Assembly (NCBI GenBank): GCA_964444795.1
Contig: CAYUIQ010000126.1
Coordinates: 1-25,637 of the forward strand
Source: JABMRP01 sp964444795
GTDB taxonomy: Bacteria; Planctomycetota; Planctomycetia; Pirellulales; Thermoguttaceae
DNA: 25,637 nucleotides
Direction: 5' to 3'
This document shows positions 15,394-22,182 of the stretch, piece by piece (positions within the stretch are counted from its first letter, which is position 1; every line of letters starts with the position of its first letter). The translations under genes and the position numbers were made by a program. The notes beneath the pieces are model-generated. The model saw only the letters and a list, made by a program, of their open reading frames with translations. It had not been told where the DNA came from and made no database searches.

Positions 15394-16488
15394 CTATGGC
15401 TGCGTACCCCAGTCGCCGTAACCGCTCTTGATGCCCGCGCGACGCTGGAGGATACCCGAACTGAGTTCTCCGGGATGTCGGGCGATCTTGTCGGAGAAGA
15501 CGCGCAGATCGTTGACCACCGGTTGAAGCTGGGCCATGATTCCGTCGACTCGCTGGGCGGCCCGATTGAGATTTTGATACAGGTCCGGGTTGTTCACGAT
15601 TTGGCCGAGGGTTCCCTCGCTGTTGTTGACCGCATCGCTGAACTTGGCCATGCGCCCCAGCAGCGACTCCAGATGCTCCAGCCCCCGATCAATGCGGTTG
15701 ACGAGTTCGGGGCCTCGCTCTCCCAGTGGTTGGGTCAGGTTGGAGAGGTTGCGAAGATTGCCCTGGACCAACTCCATGGCCTCGTTCATTGAGGCCAGGG
15801 TGTTGCGGGTGTCTTTGAGAACTTCCGGTAGTTCGGCAATCGTATCGCGAAGCTTGCCACGAATTGCCGGATCGTTGAGCAACTCGTTGACGCTGCCGGC
15901 GACCTCGCGAAAGTCGGTCATCGCCAGATTCGTGTTGTCGACGATTTGGTTGAGTTTCGTTTCGTTGGTTTGCAGTATCCGGCGGACATCCTGTGCCAGC
16001 AGATCGACGCTCTGGGCCGTACTGCCCACCTTGGCAACGACCTCTTCGAGGCTGGCTTGTAGATCGCCGACCAATTGCATGGGGTCGGTGCCGGTCGTTC
16101 CGATCAGTTCGGCGCCGTCCTGGACAAAGACATCGTCGGGATCGCCGGCGGGCACGAACTGCAGGATGGCGTCGCCTCCCAGAAGCGACCCGCGAATTTG
16201 GCAGACGTCGTTCGTCAAGACATGGTCGTGGCGGACTGTGGCCGTGACGATGACACCCTTCTGGTCGTCGGCGAACGCCACGTCGGTCACCTCGCCGATC
16301 CGCAACCCGAACTTGCGAACCGGCGTGCCCTGCGAAACCCCCGGCGCCCGGGTGAATCGAATGGTGACCGTATCGCGAGCCTGGAACATCTCGGGAAGCT
16401 CGCCCAACCAGATAACCAGGATGACGGCGATCATGCTCGTGGCCAGCACGACCACGCCGACACGAAATTGTTTGATCCGATCGTCCAT
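15394..16488 (-). CDS. mlaD: MlaD-like MCE-domain protein of a lipid transport system
   Basis: The product has 364 residues. A single membrane helix (VGVVVLATSMIAVILVIWLG, about 10-29) anchors it to the inner membrane, with the rest in the periplasm. One MCE domain follows (about 38-118; TIRFTRAPGVSQGTPVRKFG and IGEVTDVAF), which in the family forms a hexameric ring with a lipid channel. The remaining 240 residues are mostly helical and coiled-coil-like and longer than in E. coli MlaD, more like the extended needle-type MCE proteins. It ends a three-gene operon with MlaE and MlaF; its ATG lies five bases after the mlaF stop. The likely role is moving phospholipid between membranes; direction is not readable from sequence. 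Confidence 0.9.
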   Translation of the reverse strand: MDDRIKQFRVGVVVLATSMIAVILVIWLGELPEMFQARDTVTIRFTRAPGVSQGTPVRKFGLRIGEVTDVAFADDQKGVIVTATVRHDHVLTNDVCQIRGSLLGGDAILQFVPAGDPDDVFVQDGAELIGTTGTDPMQLVGDLQASLEEVVAKVGSTAQSVDLLAQDVRRILQTNETKLNQIVDNTNLAMTDFREVAGSVNELLNDPAIRGKLRDTIAELPEVLKDTRNTLASMNEAMELVQGNLRNLSNLTQPLGERGPELVNRIDRGLEHLESLLGRMAKFSDAVNNSEGTLGQIVNNPDLYQNLNRAAQRVDGIMAQLQPVVNDLRVFSDKIARHPGELSSGILQRRAGIKSGYGDWGTQP

Positions 16489-16493
16489 GATAG

Positions 16494-17342
16494 TTACCCG
16501 TCCGTACCTTCCTGGGCGGTATTTTCTTCGGCGGTGCTTTCTCCCATTTCCATGAGTCGCCCGCCCGCTTCACCCCGAACAAACTGTCCGACTCGCGAGT
16601 CGGTCCCCGACTCGATCTGATTGGGGGGGCCGTCGAAGAGGATCTGCGGGGCGTCCGGCTTGAGTCTGGCCAGCGGGTAGAGCATGACCACCCGATCGGC
16701 GACTTTGCGGGTGGTGCGCATGTCGTGGGTGACGACGATACTGGTCACCGGATGGCGCTGCCGGGTCTTGAGGATCAACTGGTTGATCACGTCGCTCATG
16801 ATCGGGTCCAGGCCGGTCGTTGGCTCGTCGTAGAGAATGATCTCCGGTTCCAGCACCAGCGCCCGGGCCAAACCGACCCGTTTTCGCATGCCCCCGGACA
16901 GTTCCGCCGGTTTCTTGTCGACGACATTTTCCGGCAGACCGACTTCGGCCAATCGCTCGACCACGGTGCGGCGAATGTGCCCGGCATCGTGGCGGGTGTG
17001 TTGCCGTAGCGGAAAGGCGACGTTCTGGGCTACCGTCATGCTGTCGAACAAAGCGGCCTGCTGAAAGAGAAACCCGAATCGAATACGCTGCCCGGGCAGT
17101 TCCCGTTCGCTCAGATCAAAAAAGTCTCGCCCGTCGAAGAGAATTCGGCCGCGGGTGGGACGTATCAGCCCAATGATCGCCTTTAACAGCACGGTCTTGC
17201 CGCAGCCGCTCTCGCCGATTATCGCGAGGGTCTGTCCGCGGGGGATGGTCAAGTTCAAATCGCGCAGCACCGATTGCCGGCCAAACGTGACGCCGAGCCC
17301 TTCGACTTGAATCAGCGGGTTTTCCGAATCGGTTGCCGTCAC
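16494..17342 (-). CDS. mlaF: MlaF-like ABC transporter ATPase
   Basis: The product has 282 residues from GTG 17342. That start overlaps the mlaE stop in the four bases GTGA, which indicates translational coupling; the longer frame to 17507 overlaps mlaE and has no family sequence. Walker A is GESGCGKT (about 43-50), the ABC signature LSGGMRKR (about 148-155), and Walker B IILYDEP (about 168-174), followed by TTGLDP and the switch His in VVTHD. The Q-loop is in FLFQQAALFD. It should drive MlaE-type lipid transport by ATP hydrolysis in the cytoplasm. The C-terminal tail GESTAEENTAQEGTDG is acidic and probably disordered. Confidence 0.95.
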   Translation of the reverse strand: MTATDSENPLIQVEGLGVTFGRQSVLRDLNLTIPRGQTLAIIGESGCGKTVLLKAIIGLIRPTRGRILFDGRDFFDLSERELPGQRIRFGFLFQQAALFDSMTVAQNVAFPLRQHTRHDAGHIRRTVVERLAEVGLPENVVDKKPAELSGGMRKRVGLARALVLEPEIILYDEPTTGLDPIMSDVINQLILKTRQRHPVTSIVVTHDMRTTRKVADRVVMLYPLARLKPDAPQILFDGPPNQIESGTDSRVGQFVRGEAGGRLMEMGESTAEENTAQEGTDG

Positions 17343-18217
17343 AGCATCTGCCGCCCTTCCGGCCAAAGTGATGCGTGGAGACCTTCGAGAGAGATACCCA
17401 GCAGCAGGTCGAGAATCAGAATAACGACGAACGAGTAGACAAAGGCCGAAGTGGCCGCGCGACCGACGCCCTCGGCCCCCGGGTCGCAATGAAAGCCGCG
17501 ATGACAACTGATCAGCGCAATCGCCGCGCCGAAGAACAGACTCTTAAACACGCCGTTGAACAGGTCAAACATGCCGACGTACTGCTGCGAGTTCTCCATG
17601 TAGTGGTGGGCGTCGATTCCCAAGAAGTAGATGCTGTAGAAGGCACCGCCCACCACTCCCATGAAGTCGGCCATCAGCGTGAGCGTCGGGATCATGATCA
17701 AACAGCCGAGAAACCGTGGCACGACGAGATAGTGGATCGGGTCGGCCCCCATGCTCGAAAGGGCGTCGATCTGTTCGGTTACCCGCATCGTACCCAATTC
17801 CGCGGCAATCGAACTGCCCACGCGCCCGGCCAGCATGGTGGCGGCCAGCACGGGGCCCAACTCGCGCACCAGCGACATGTTGATCACCGCGCCCAGTCGC
17901 GTCTCCAATCCCAACATGTGGAATTGCGCGTAGCTTTGCACCGCCAAGACCATGCCGATAAATGTGCCGGTCAACGCCACCACCGGTAGGCTCAGTACGC
18001 CGATCTGGTAAAAGGCCGGGACGATCGTCTCGCGCCGGGCAAACCGGGTCACCAGCCAGCGCATGGTGCGATAGGAGAACAGGCCGATATTGCCAAATTC
18101 GACCACCACGTTCATCGACAGTTCGCCCAAACCGGTGATCCGGTCGGCGGCCATCTCCGCTAGCCGGGTCGGCAGGCCGGGCGTGTCGGATTGGAGTGAT
18201 GGGGCATGATCTGACAT
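17339..18217 (-). CDS. mlaE: MlaE-like permease of a lipid transport system
   Basis: The product has 292 residues and is the membrane subunit of the Mla ABC transporter. After a cytoplasmic N-terminal helix (about 20-60), hydrophobic helices cover about 70-290 (PVVALTGTFIGMVLAVQSYA, LAATMLAGRVGSSIAAELGTM, and later ones to SFVVILILDLLLGIS). The family motifs ELGPVLAATMLAGRVG and AELGTMRVTEQIDAL, with the coupling segment EQIDAL, are present. It is first in a three-gene operon; the gene start ATG 18217 has a weak GGA upstream. No MlaC- or MlaA-like gene is seen beside it, which is common for dispersed Mla components. Confidence 0.95.
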   Translation of the reverse strand: MSDHAPSLQSDTPGLPTRLAEMAADRITGLGELSMNVVVEFGNIGLFSYRTMRWLVTRFARRETIVPAFYQIGVLSLPVVALTGTFIGMVLAVQSYAQFHMLGLETRLGAVINMSLVRELGPVLAATMLAGRVGSSIAAELGTMRVTEQIDALSSMGADPIHYLVVPRFLGCLIMIPTLTLMADFMGVVGGAFYSIYFLGIDAHHYMENSQQYVGMFDLFNGVFKSLFFGAAIALISCHRGFHCDPGAEGVGRAATSAFVYSFVVILILDLLLGISLEGLHASLWPEGRQML

Positions 18218-18480
18218 GGTTGTCCGTAACGTTTGAGCACGGTTCGCTTAACGGTCCTGCGTCGTTGGCGGTCGCTCGGAGCGATGTTCTGGGTGCTCCC
18301 TCAATCGAGGGGCTGCCGAAGAGGGGTAAGCGGTGTTTCTCTCGGCGCAAACCGCCAGCGCACCTATCTCTTAGTTCGTCCGTGCCGAGCACACAGCTTC
18401 AATCAGTTGTATCAGGCTGCCTGGCCTGGGTGGATGGCGAAGATGGGGGGAGTGGGAGATCCGGGGTTCTCTCGCCCTAT
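18218..18480. other. Intergenic spacer between SDR gene and mla operon
   Basis: This 263-base spacer must hold the mla promoter (minus strand). I find no clear -35/-10 pair. A small hairpin, CCCTC around four bases and GAGGG, lies near 18298-18315. No terminator with a T-run follows the reductase gene. Confidence 0.4.
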
Positions 18481-19236
18481 CTACGCGGACAGGAAACCGC
18501 CGTCGATGACCAGCGTATGGCCGGTGATCCAGGCGGCCTCGTCGCTGCCCAGAAAGGCGACGCCCGCGGCGACGTCGGCCGGTGTACCGAATCCCAGTGG
18601 ATGGGCCGCTTCCAGCTCGGCGGCCTGCTCGGGAGTGAGCTTGCCGAGCATCCTCTCGGCCATTTCGGTCCTCACCATGGCCGGAGCGACGGAATTAACG
18701 CGAATACCCCGTCCGGCCAGTTCTTTGGCCAGTGATTTGGTTAGCGCAATCACCGCGCCCTTACTGGCCGCATAGGCGCTCAGTCCGGCGGCACCCGTGA
18801 TGCCGGCCGCGGAGGCCAGATTCACCACGGCGCTCCCCTCGGACAGCAAAGGGAGGAATCGTCGCGTGACTTCGGCCACGGCGACGACGTTGACTTCCAA
18901 TAACTCGCGCACGTCCCGCGACTTGGTGACTTGCAGTGGTTTGACCAGTTCCTTCCCGGCGTTGTTCACCAGAAGGTGGATTTTGCCGCATTGCTGCCGG
19001 ACTTGCCGGACGAGCGTCTTGAGGGATGTTTCGTCGGTCACGTCGCAGGGGACGGGAGTGGCCCGGCCTCCTTCGCTTTCGATCCGGCGGGCCAGTTGCC
19101 CGAGCAACTCCGATCGCCGGGCGACGAGAATAACGTCCGCGCCGCGACGGGCCAACTCCAGGGCGATTCCCTCGCCGATTCCCGTGGACGCGCCGGTCAC
19201 CACGGCCGTCTTGCCGGCGTATTGTTCGGACTTCAT
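18481..19236 (-). CDS. FabG-like short-chain dehydrogenase/reductase
   Basis: The product has 251 residues from ATG 19236, which overlaps the upstream KAS III-like stop by ATGA; a longer start at 19263 lies within that gene and is disfavoured. The cofactor motif TGASTGIG is at about 14-21, NNAG at 91-94, and the catalytic Ser 142, Tyr 155 and Lys 159 (YAASK) are all present, so it is a classical SDR of the FabG type. The Arg residues after strand 2 (VARRSE) suggest NADPH. Coupled to an ACP and a KAS III-like synthase, it probably reduces the beta-keto group of an ACP-bound acyl chain. It could instead reduce a sugar or alcohol, so the product is inferred. It is last in the operon. Confidence 0.9.
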   Translation of the reverse strand: MKSEQYAGKTAVVTGASTGIGEGIALELARRGADVILVARRSELLGQLARRIESEGGRATPVPCDVTDETSLKTLVRQVRQQCGKIHLLVNNAGKELVKPLQVTKSRDVRELLEVNVVAVAEVTRRFLPLLSEGSAVVNLASAAGITGAAGLSAYAASKGAVIALTKSLAKELAGRGIRVNSVAPAMVRTEMAERMLGKLTPEQAAELEAAHPLGFGTPADVAAGVAFLGSDEAAWITGHTLVIDGGFLSA

Positions 19237-20258
19237 GAGGTCGCTTCCCAGGTAACATTGCATGCGGCCCAGGAGTACCCCACGCCGAACCCGACCAAGA
19301 GCAACTTGTGGCCCGGGTGAATCGTTCCCGATTCGACTCCCCGTTGCAGGGCGATGGGGATACTTGCCGAGACCGTGTTGCCGATAGTTTTCACGTCGAT
19401 CACCATCTTTTCCGGCGGTATCTTACTTCGCTTGGCCAGATGCTGGAGCATGTATTGATTGGCCTGATGATAGACGAATCGGTCGATCTCGCCGGTCGAC
19501 CATTGCGTCTTGGCCAAAAGGGCCTTCACCACTCGCGGCACGGTGGTGATGGCAAAGGCGAAGATTGCCGGGCCGTCCATGAACAGGTTGTCGGCCGAGC
19601 GGGTGCAACCGGCGGGGTCCGTTGCTTCCCGGGCCGTTTCCGCCGAACGGGGCGCGCGCAGTCCGCCGCCGGGAACGATCAAATCGCCGGCCCCGCCGCC
19701 GTTGGTTCCGACGACGAACTGGCCGATACCGTCTTGATTCGTTCCACCGACCAGCGTTGCCGCGGCCCCGTCCCCGAACAATGTGCGGACAGTGCGGTCT
19801 CGTGGGTGGATATACTTGCTGTACGTGTCGGCCGTAATCACCAGTACCCTATCGGCGAAATCGGCACCGACGAGCGCTTTGGCGAGTTGCAGGCCGTAGA
19901 CGAATCCGGAACACCCGAGGTTGATGTCCAATGCGCCAACGTGTTTTCCCAGCCCGAGCCGATCTTGCAGCGCACAGGCTCCGGAGGGGAGGAAGTGGTC
20001 GGGGCTTTGCGTGCAGAAGATCAGGTAATCGACGTCTTGCGGGGTAACCGTGGGGCGCTCAAGCAACCGGGTCGCCGCGGCGTAGCCCAGGTCGCTTGCC
20101 GTCTGGCCATCGGCGGCGATGTGCCGGGCGGCGATCCCGGATTTCTCGTAGAGATCCTCCATTCGCCAGTCCGGGTTCTGCCGCTGCAGGTGCTCGTTGG
20201 TTTCCACGCGTTGCGGCAAGTAGTAGGAGATTCCGAGTATCCCGACCCCCACGGTCAT
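19233..20258 (-). CDS. Beta-ketoacyl-ACP synthase III-like protein
   Basis: The product has 341 residues, the usual FabH length. The catalytic triad is intact: Cys 116 in INLGCSGFVYGL, His 264 in YHQANQYML, and Asn 294 in TIGNTVSASIPIAL. FGDGAAATLV and GVGYSWAACNV complete the thiolase fold. It should join an acyl-CoA starter to a malonyl-ACP or a related donor. It overlaps the ACP gene upstream and the reductase gene downstream by four bases each (ATGA), so the three are made together. The setting beside sugar genes and the absence of fabD/fabF suggest a dedicated rather than housekeeping role; housekeeping FabH is the main alternative. Confidence 0.92.
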   Translation of the reverse strand: MTVGVGILGISYYLPQRVETNEHLQRQNPDWRMEDLYEKSGIAARHIAADGQTASDLGYAAATRLLERPTVTPQDVDYLIFCTQSPDHFLPSGACALQDRLGLGKHVGALDINLGCSGFVYGLQLAKALVGADFADRVLVITADTYSKYIHPRDRTVRTLFGDGAAATLVGGTNQDGIGQFVVGTNGGGAGDLIVPGGGLRAPRSAETAREATDPAGCTRSADNLFMDGPAIFAFAITTVPRVVKALLAKTQWSTGEIDRFVYHQANQYMLQHLAKRSKIPPEKMVIDVKTIGNTVSASIPIALQRGVESGTIHPGHKLLLVGFGVGYSWAACNVTWEATS

Positions 20259-20494
20259 TCCTCCAGTGCGTTTCTGGCGACCAAGCGATCCACGAGTTCG
20301 CCGATCGAAGCGAACTTTCGCAGGCCCTCGTCGTCGACCGGCACGCCCAACTCATCGTCGAGCGAGGCAATGATGGAAAGGTGGCCGACCGAGTCCCACT
20401 CTTCGACGGTGGTCGGAGTATCGCCGCAGGTGAGCGTACCCGGCTCTTTCCCCAGGGCGTCGCAGAGTACGTCGAGAAAACCTTCGACTTTCAT
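20255..20494 (-). CDS. Acyl carrier protein
   Basis: The product has 79 residues and is acidic. EEWDSVGHLSIIASL is the ACP signature; Ser 35 in DSVGHL is the expected phosphopantetheine site. The fold looks like a four-helix carrier domain. It lies immediately before the KAS III-like gene with an ATGA overlap, which implies it is that enzyme's acyl partner. The motif DSVGHL differs from the DSLDxVEL of housekeeping AcpP, consistent with a specialised carrier. It needs a phosphopantetheinyl transferase that is not in the window. Confidence 0.93.
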   Translation of the reverse strand: MKVEGFLDVLCDALGKEPGTLTCGDTPTTVEEWDSVGHLSIIASLDDELGVPVDDEGLRKFASIGELVDRLVARNALEE

Positions 20495-20550
20495 TTACGT
20501 TCTCCTCAACAGACGATGTTCGAGTGGTTGGTACTTCCAGGCCGCGTCGT

Positions 20551-21354
20551 TCAAGAACCCACGAGCACGGCGAGTTTGTGCAAGGCGTCGTCGATCGGGG
20601 CAGTCATCCGCAGGCTCGTTGCCTTTCGGATGGCGCCCTCAGGCAGTTTGCCTTGGAGTGAGTCTGCTTCATCAATACAAAGGAGTCTTCGCCGGTGGTC
20701 GAGTGTGTGCAGCGCGCCGAGGGCACACGGGTCGGAGAGGATATCGCCGGTGGTGGTGCGGAAGAGCCGATCTTCGATGCGTCCCAGGCGGTAAGTGCCC
20801 GAGAGAGTTTCCAGGACGAACTCGGAAAAGCCGAACCGTTGCTGAGCATGGTCGGCCAGGGCCATTCCCTTGACGTACCAGGGATCGTCGTCGGCCGGTG
20901 TTTCGGCCGGCGTCTCCACTTCCGCCCAGAGTATCCGGCGGCCAGTCGCAAAACCGACCAGCATGTACGCTCTTTTGGCCGTGTGGTTGTCTTCAAACAC
21001 GTCCAGCACGATTTCTGTTTGGGTCGCGTTTCGGGCCATCTGGAGTCCACGCAGCCAGAGGCTCGTTCCGACGCCGGGTGCGCGAATCTTGGGGGAGACA
21101 TACAGTTGGTTGGAGAAGAGCGTGCGGCAGGCAACCCTCACTTCGAGGAACCCGTGGACCTCCCGGTCCTCGTCGCACAACACGTACCACCTGGCGTCGG
21201 CGCGGTCTTGATAGGCAATGGAATCGGCCACGTACGCGGCGTACCCGTCGCATCCGGCGATCGTGTAAGGGAGCAACTCGGCGGGAAAGCCGGCGCGAAG
21301 CAGCCCGACGATCGCCCCGACGTTGCCTTCCTCAGCAGGTCGCACGCTGGGCAT
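20551..21354 (-). CDS. GNAT-family acyltransferase with extra C-terminal domain
   Basis: The product has 267 residues. The first 165 are a GNAT fold: an acyl-CoA pyrophosphate loop RAPGVGTSL (about 91-99) after the beta-strand SNQLYVSP, and FEDNHTAKRAYMLVGFA for the later helix. The remaining 100 residues (YRLGRIEDRLFRTTTGDI and onward) match no domain I recognise. It may move an acyl group from CoA or ACP to an amine, perhaps an amino sugar made elsewhere; this is inferred from neighbours. Its start overlaps the end of the sugar transferase gene by 23 bases, and its stop is 56 bases before the ACP gene. Confidence 0.82.
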   Translation of the reverse strand: MPSVRPAEEGNVGAIVGLLRAGFPAELLPYTIAGCDGYAAYVADSIAYQDRADARWYVLCDEDREVHGFLEVRVACRTLFSNQLYVSPKIRAPGVGTSLWLRGLQMARNATQTEIVLDVFEDNHTAKRAYMLVGFATGRRILWAEVETPAETPADDDPWYVKGMALADHAQQRFGFSEFVLETLSGTYRLGRIEDRLFRTTTGDILSDPCALGALHTLDHRRRLLCIDEADSLQGKLPEGAIRKATSLRMTAPIDDALHKLAVLVGS

Positions 21355-22060
21355 TCGCTCGCCTCCGGCCTTGTCCGGCTCTTTCTTCGTCGAGGTCCAA
21401 GCCGCCGGTCGACCGGGTGTCGACCATTAGGCCTTTACGCGTTAGCACCGGGATCAGTGTCATCCGCAGGATGCGGCAGTCCAGCCAGAGTGAGCGGTTC
21501 TCGACGTACCAGGCGTCCAGGGCGAGTCTCCGGTCCCAGCCGAGATGGTTGCGGCCGTTCACTTGCGCCCAGCCGGTAATGCCCGGTCGTACGGTAAAGC
21601 GAATCGACTCCCGTTTGGTATAGTAGGGCAGGTATCTCATCAGCAGGGGGCGCGGTCCGACGAGGGACATGTCGCCTTTAAGCACGTTCCACAACTGGGG
21701 AATCTCATCCAGGCTCGTCCGCCGCAGGAATCGTCCCAAGCGGGTCAACCGGTAGCTATCGGGAAGAGGCTTGCCATTCTCATCCCGGGCGTCGGTCATC
21801 GTACGAAACTTGTAGACGACGAACGGGCGGCGGTTCCGCCCCGGGCGCACCTGGCGAAAAACGACCCCCGAGCCCATCGTTCGCCGCACGGCTAGGGCGA
21901 TCAGCAGGGCCGGAAGGGCCAAGATCGCCAAGCTCCCAAGAGCGACCGTCACATCCATCGCGCGTCTGAGCACCGCCGAAACCAATCCTCGCCTCCTTGC
22001 CTCGTACGCAGCTTGCCGCTGCCCGGCCCGAACCAGGTGGATGGCCGGCGGCGACAACAC
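21332..22060 (-). CDS. Bacterial sugar transferase (polyprenyl-phosphate glycosyl-1-phosphate transferase)
   Basis: The product has 242 residues, from GTG 22060; GGGAG lies just upstream. One membrane segment (about 38-60) is followed by the catalytic region: VVYKFRTMTD, TRLGRFLRRTSLDEIPQLWN with the Asp-Glu pair (about 118-119), and GDMSLVGPRP. These mark the PglC/WcaJ-type monotopic family, which loads a sugar phosphate onto undecaprenyl phosphate at the inner membrane to start glycan synthesis. The start could also be at a later ATG (about residue 35, MDVTVALG), which would leave the core intact. It is first in its operon after a candidate promoter at 22096-22124. The C-terminal tail is basic. 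Confidence 0.92.
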   Translation of the reverse strand: MLSPPAIHLVRAGQRQAAYEARRRGLVSAVLRRAMDVTVALGSLAILALPALLIALAVRRTMGSGVVFRQVRPGRNRRPFVVYKFRTMTDARDENGKPLPDSYRLTRLGRFLRRTSLDEIPQLWNVLKGDMSLVGPRPLLMRYLPYYTKRESIRFTVRPGITGWAQVNGRNHLGWDRRLALDAWYVENRSLWLDCRILRMTLIPVLTRKGLMVDTRSTGGLDLDEERAGQGRRRANAQRATC

Positions 22061-22095
22061 CTGCTCCCGAATAATCGAAAATCAAATCGGCCCAG

Positions 22096-22124
22096 AGCTT
22101 AGCGAACGCACCTGGAGCTGTCAA
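22096..22124 (-). promoter_or_regulatory. Candidate sigma70-type promoter for the sugar-transferase/mini-FAS operon
   Basis: Read on the minus strand, TTGACA (22124-22119) is a perfect -35, 17 bases from TAAGCT (22101-22096), which keeps the T, A and final T of the -10. It lies 36 bases upstream of the GTG start of the sugar transferase and after the stop of the dehydratase gene. Confidence 0.55.
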
Positions 22125-22182
22125 CGTAATAAAACATGTTTCGGCGGAAGTGTCCGTTACGGAATAATCGCGAGCCCCTCGT

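Noticed and set aside
19308..20873. 521-codon plus-strand frame
   Set aside because: It lies opposite the KAS III-like, ACP and GNAT genes, all with intact catalytic motifs on the minus strand.
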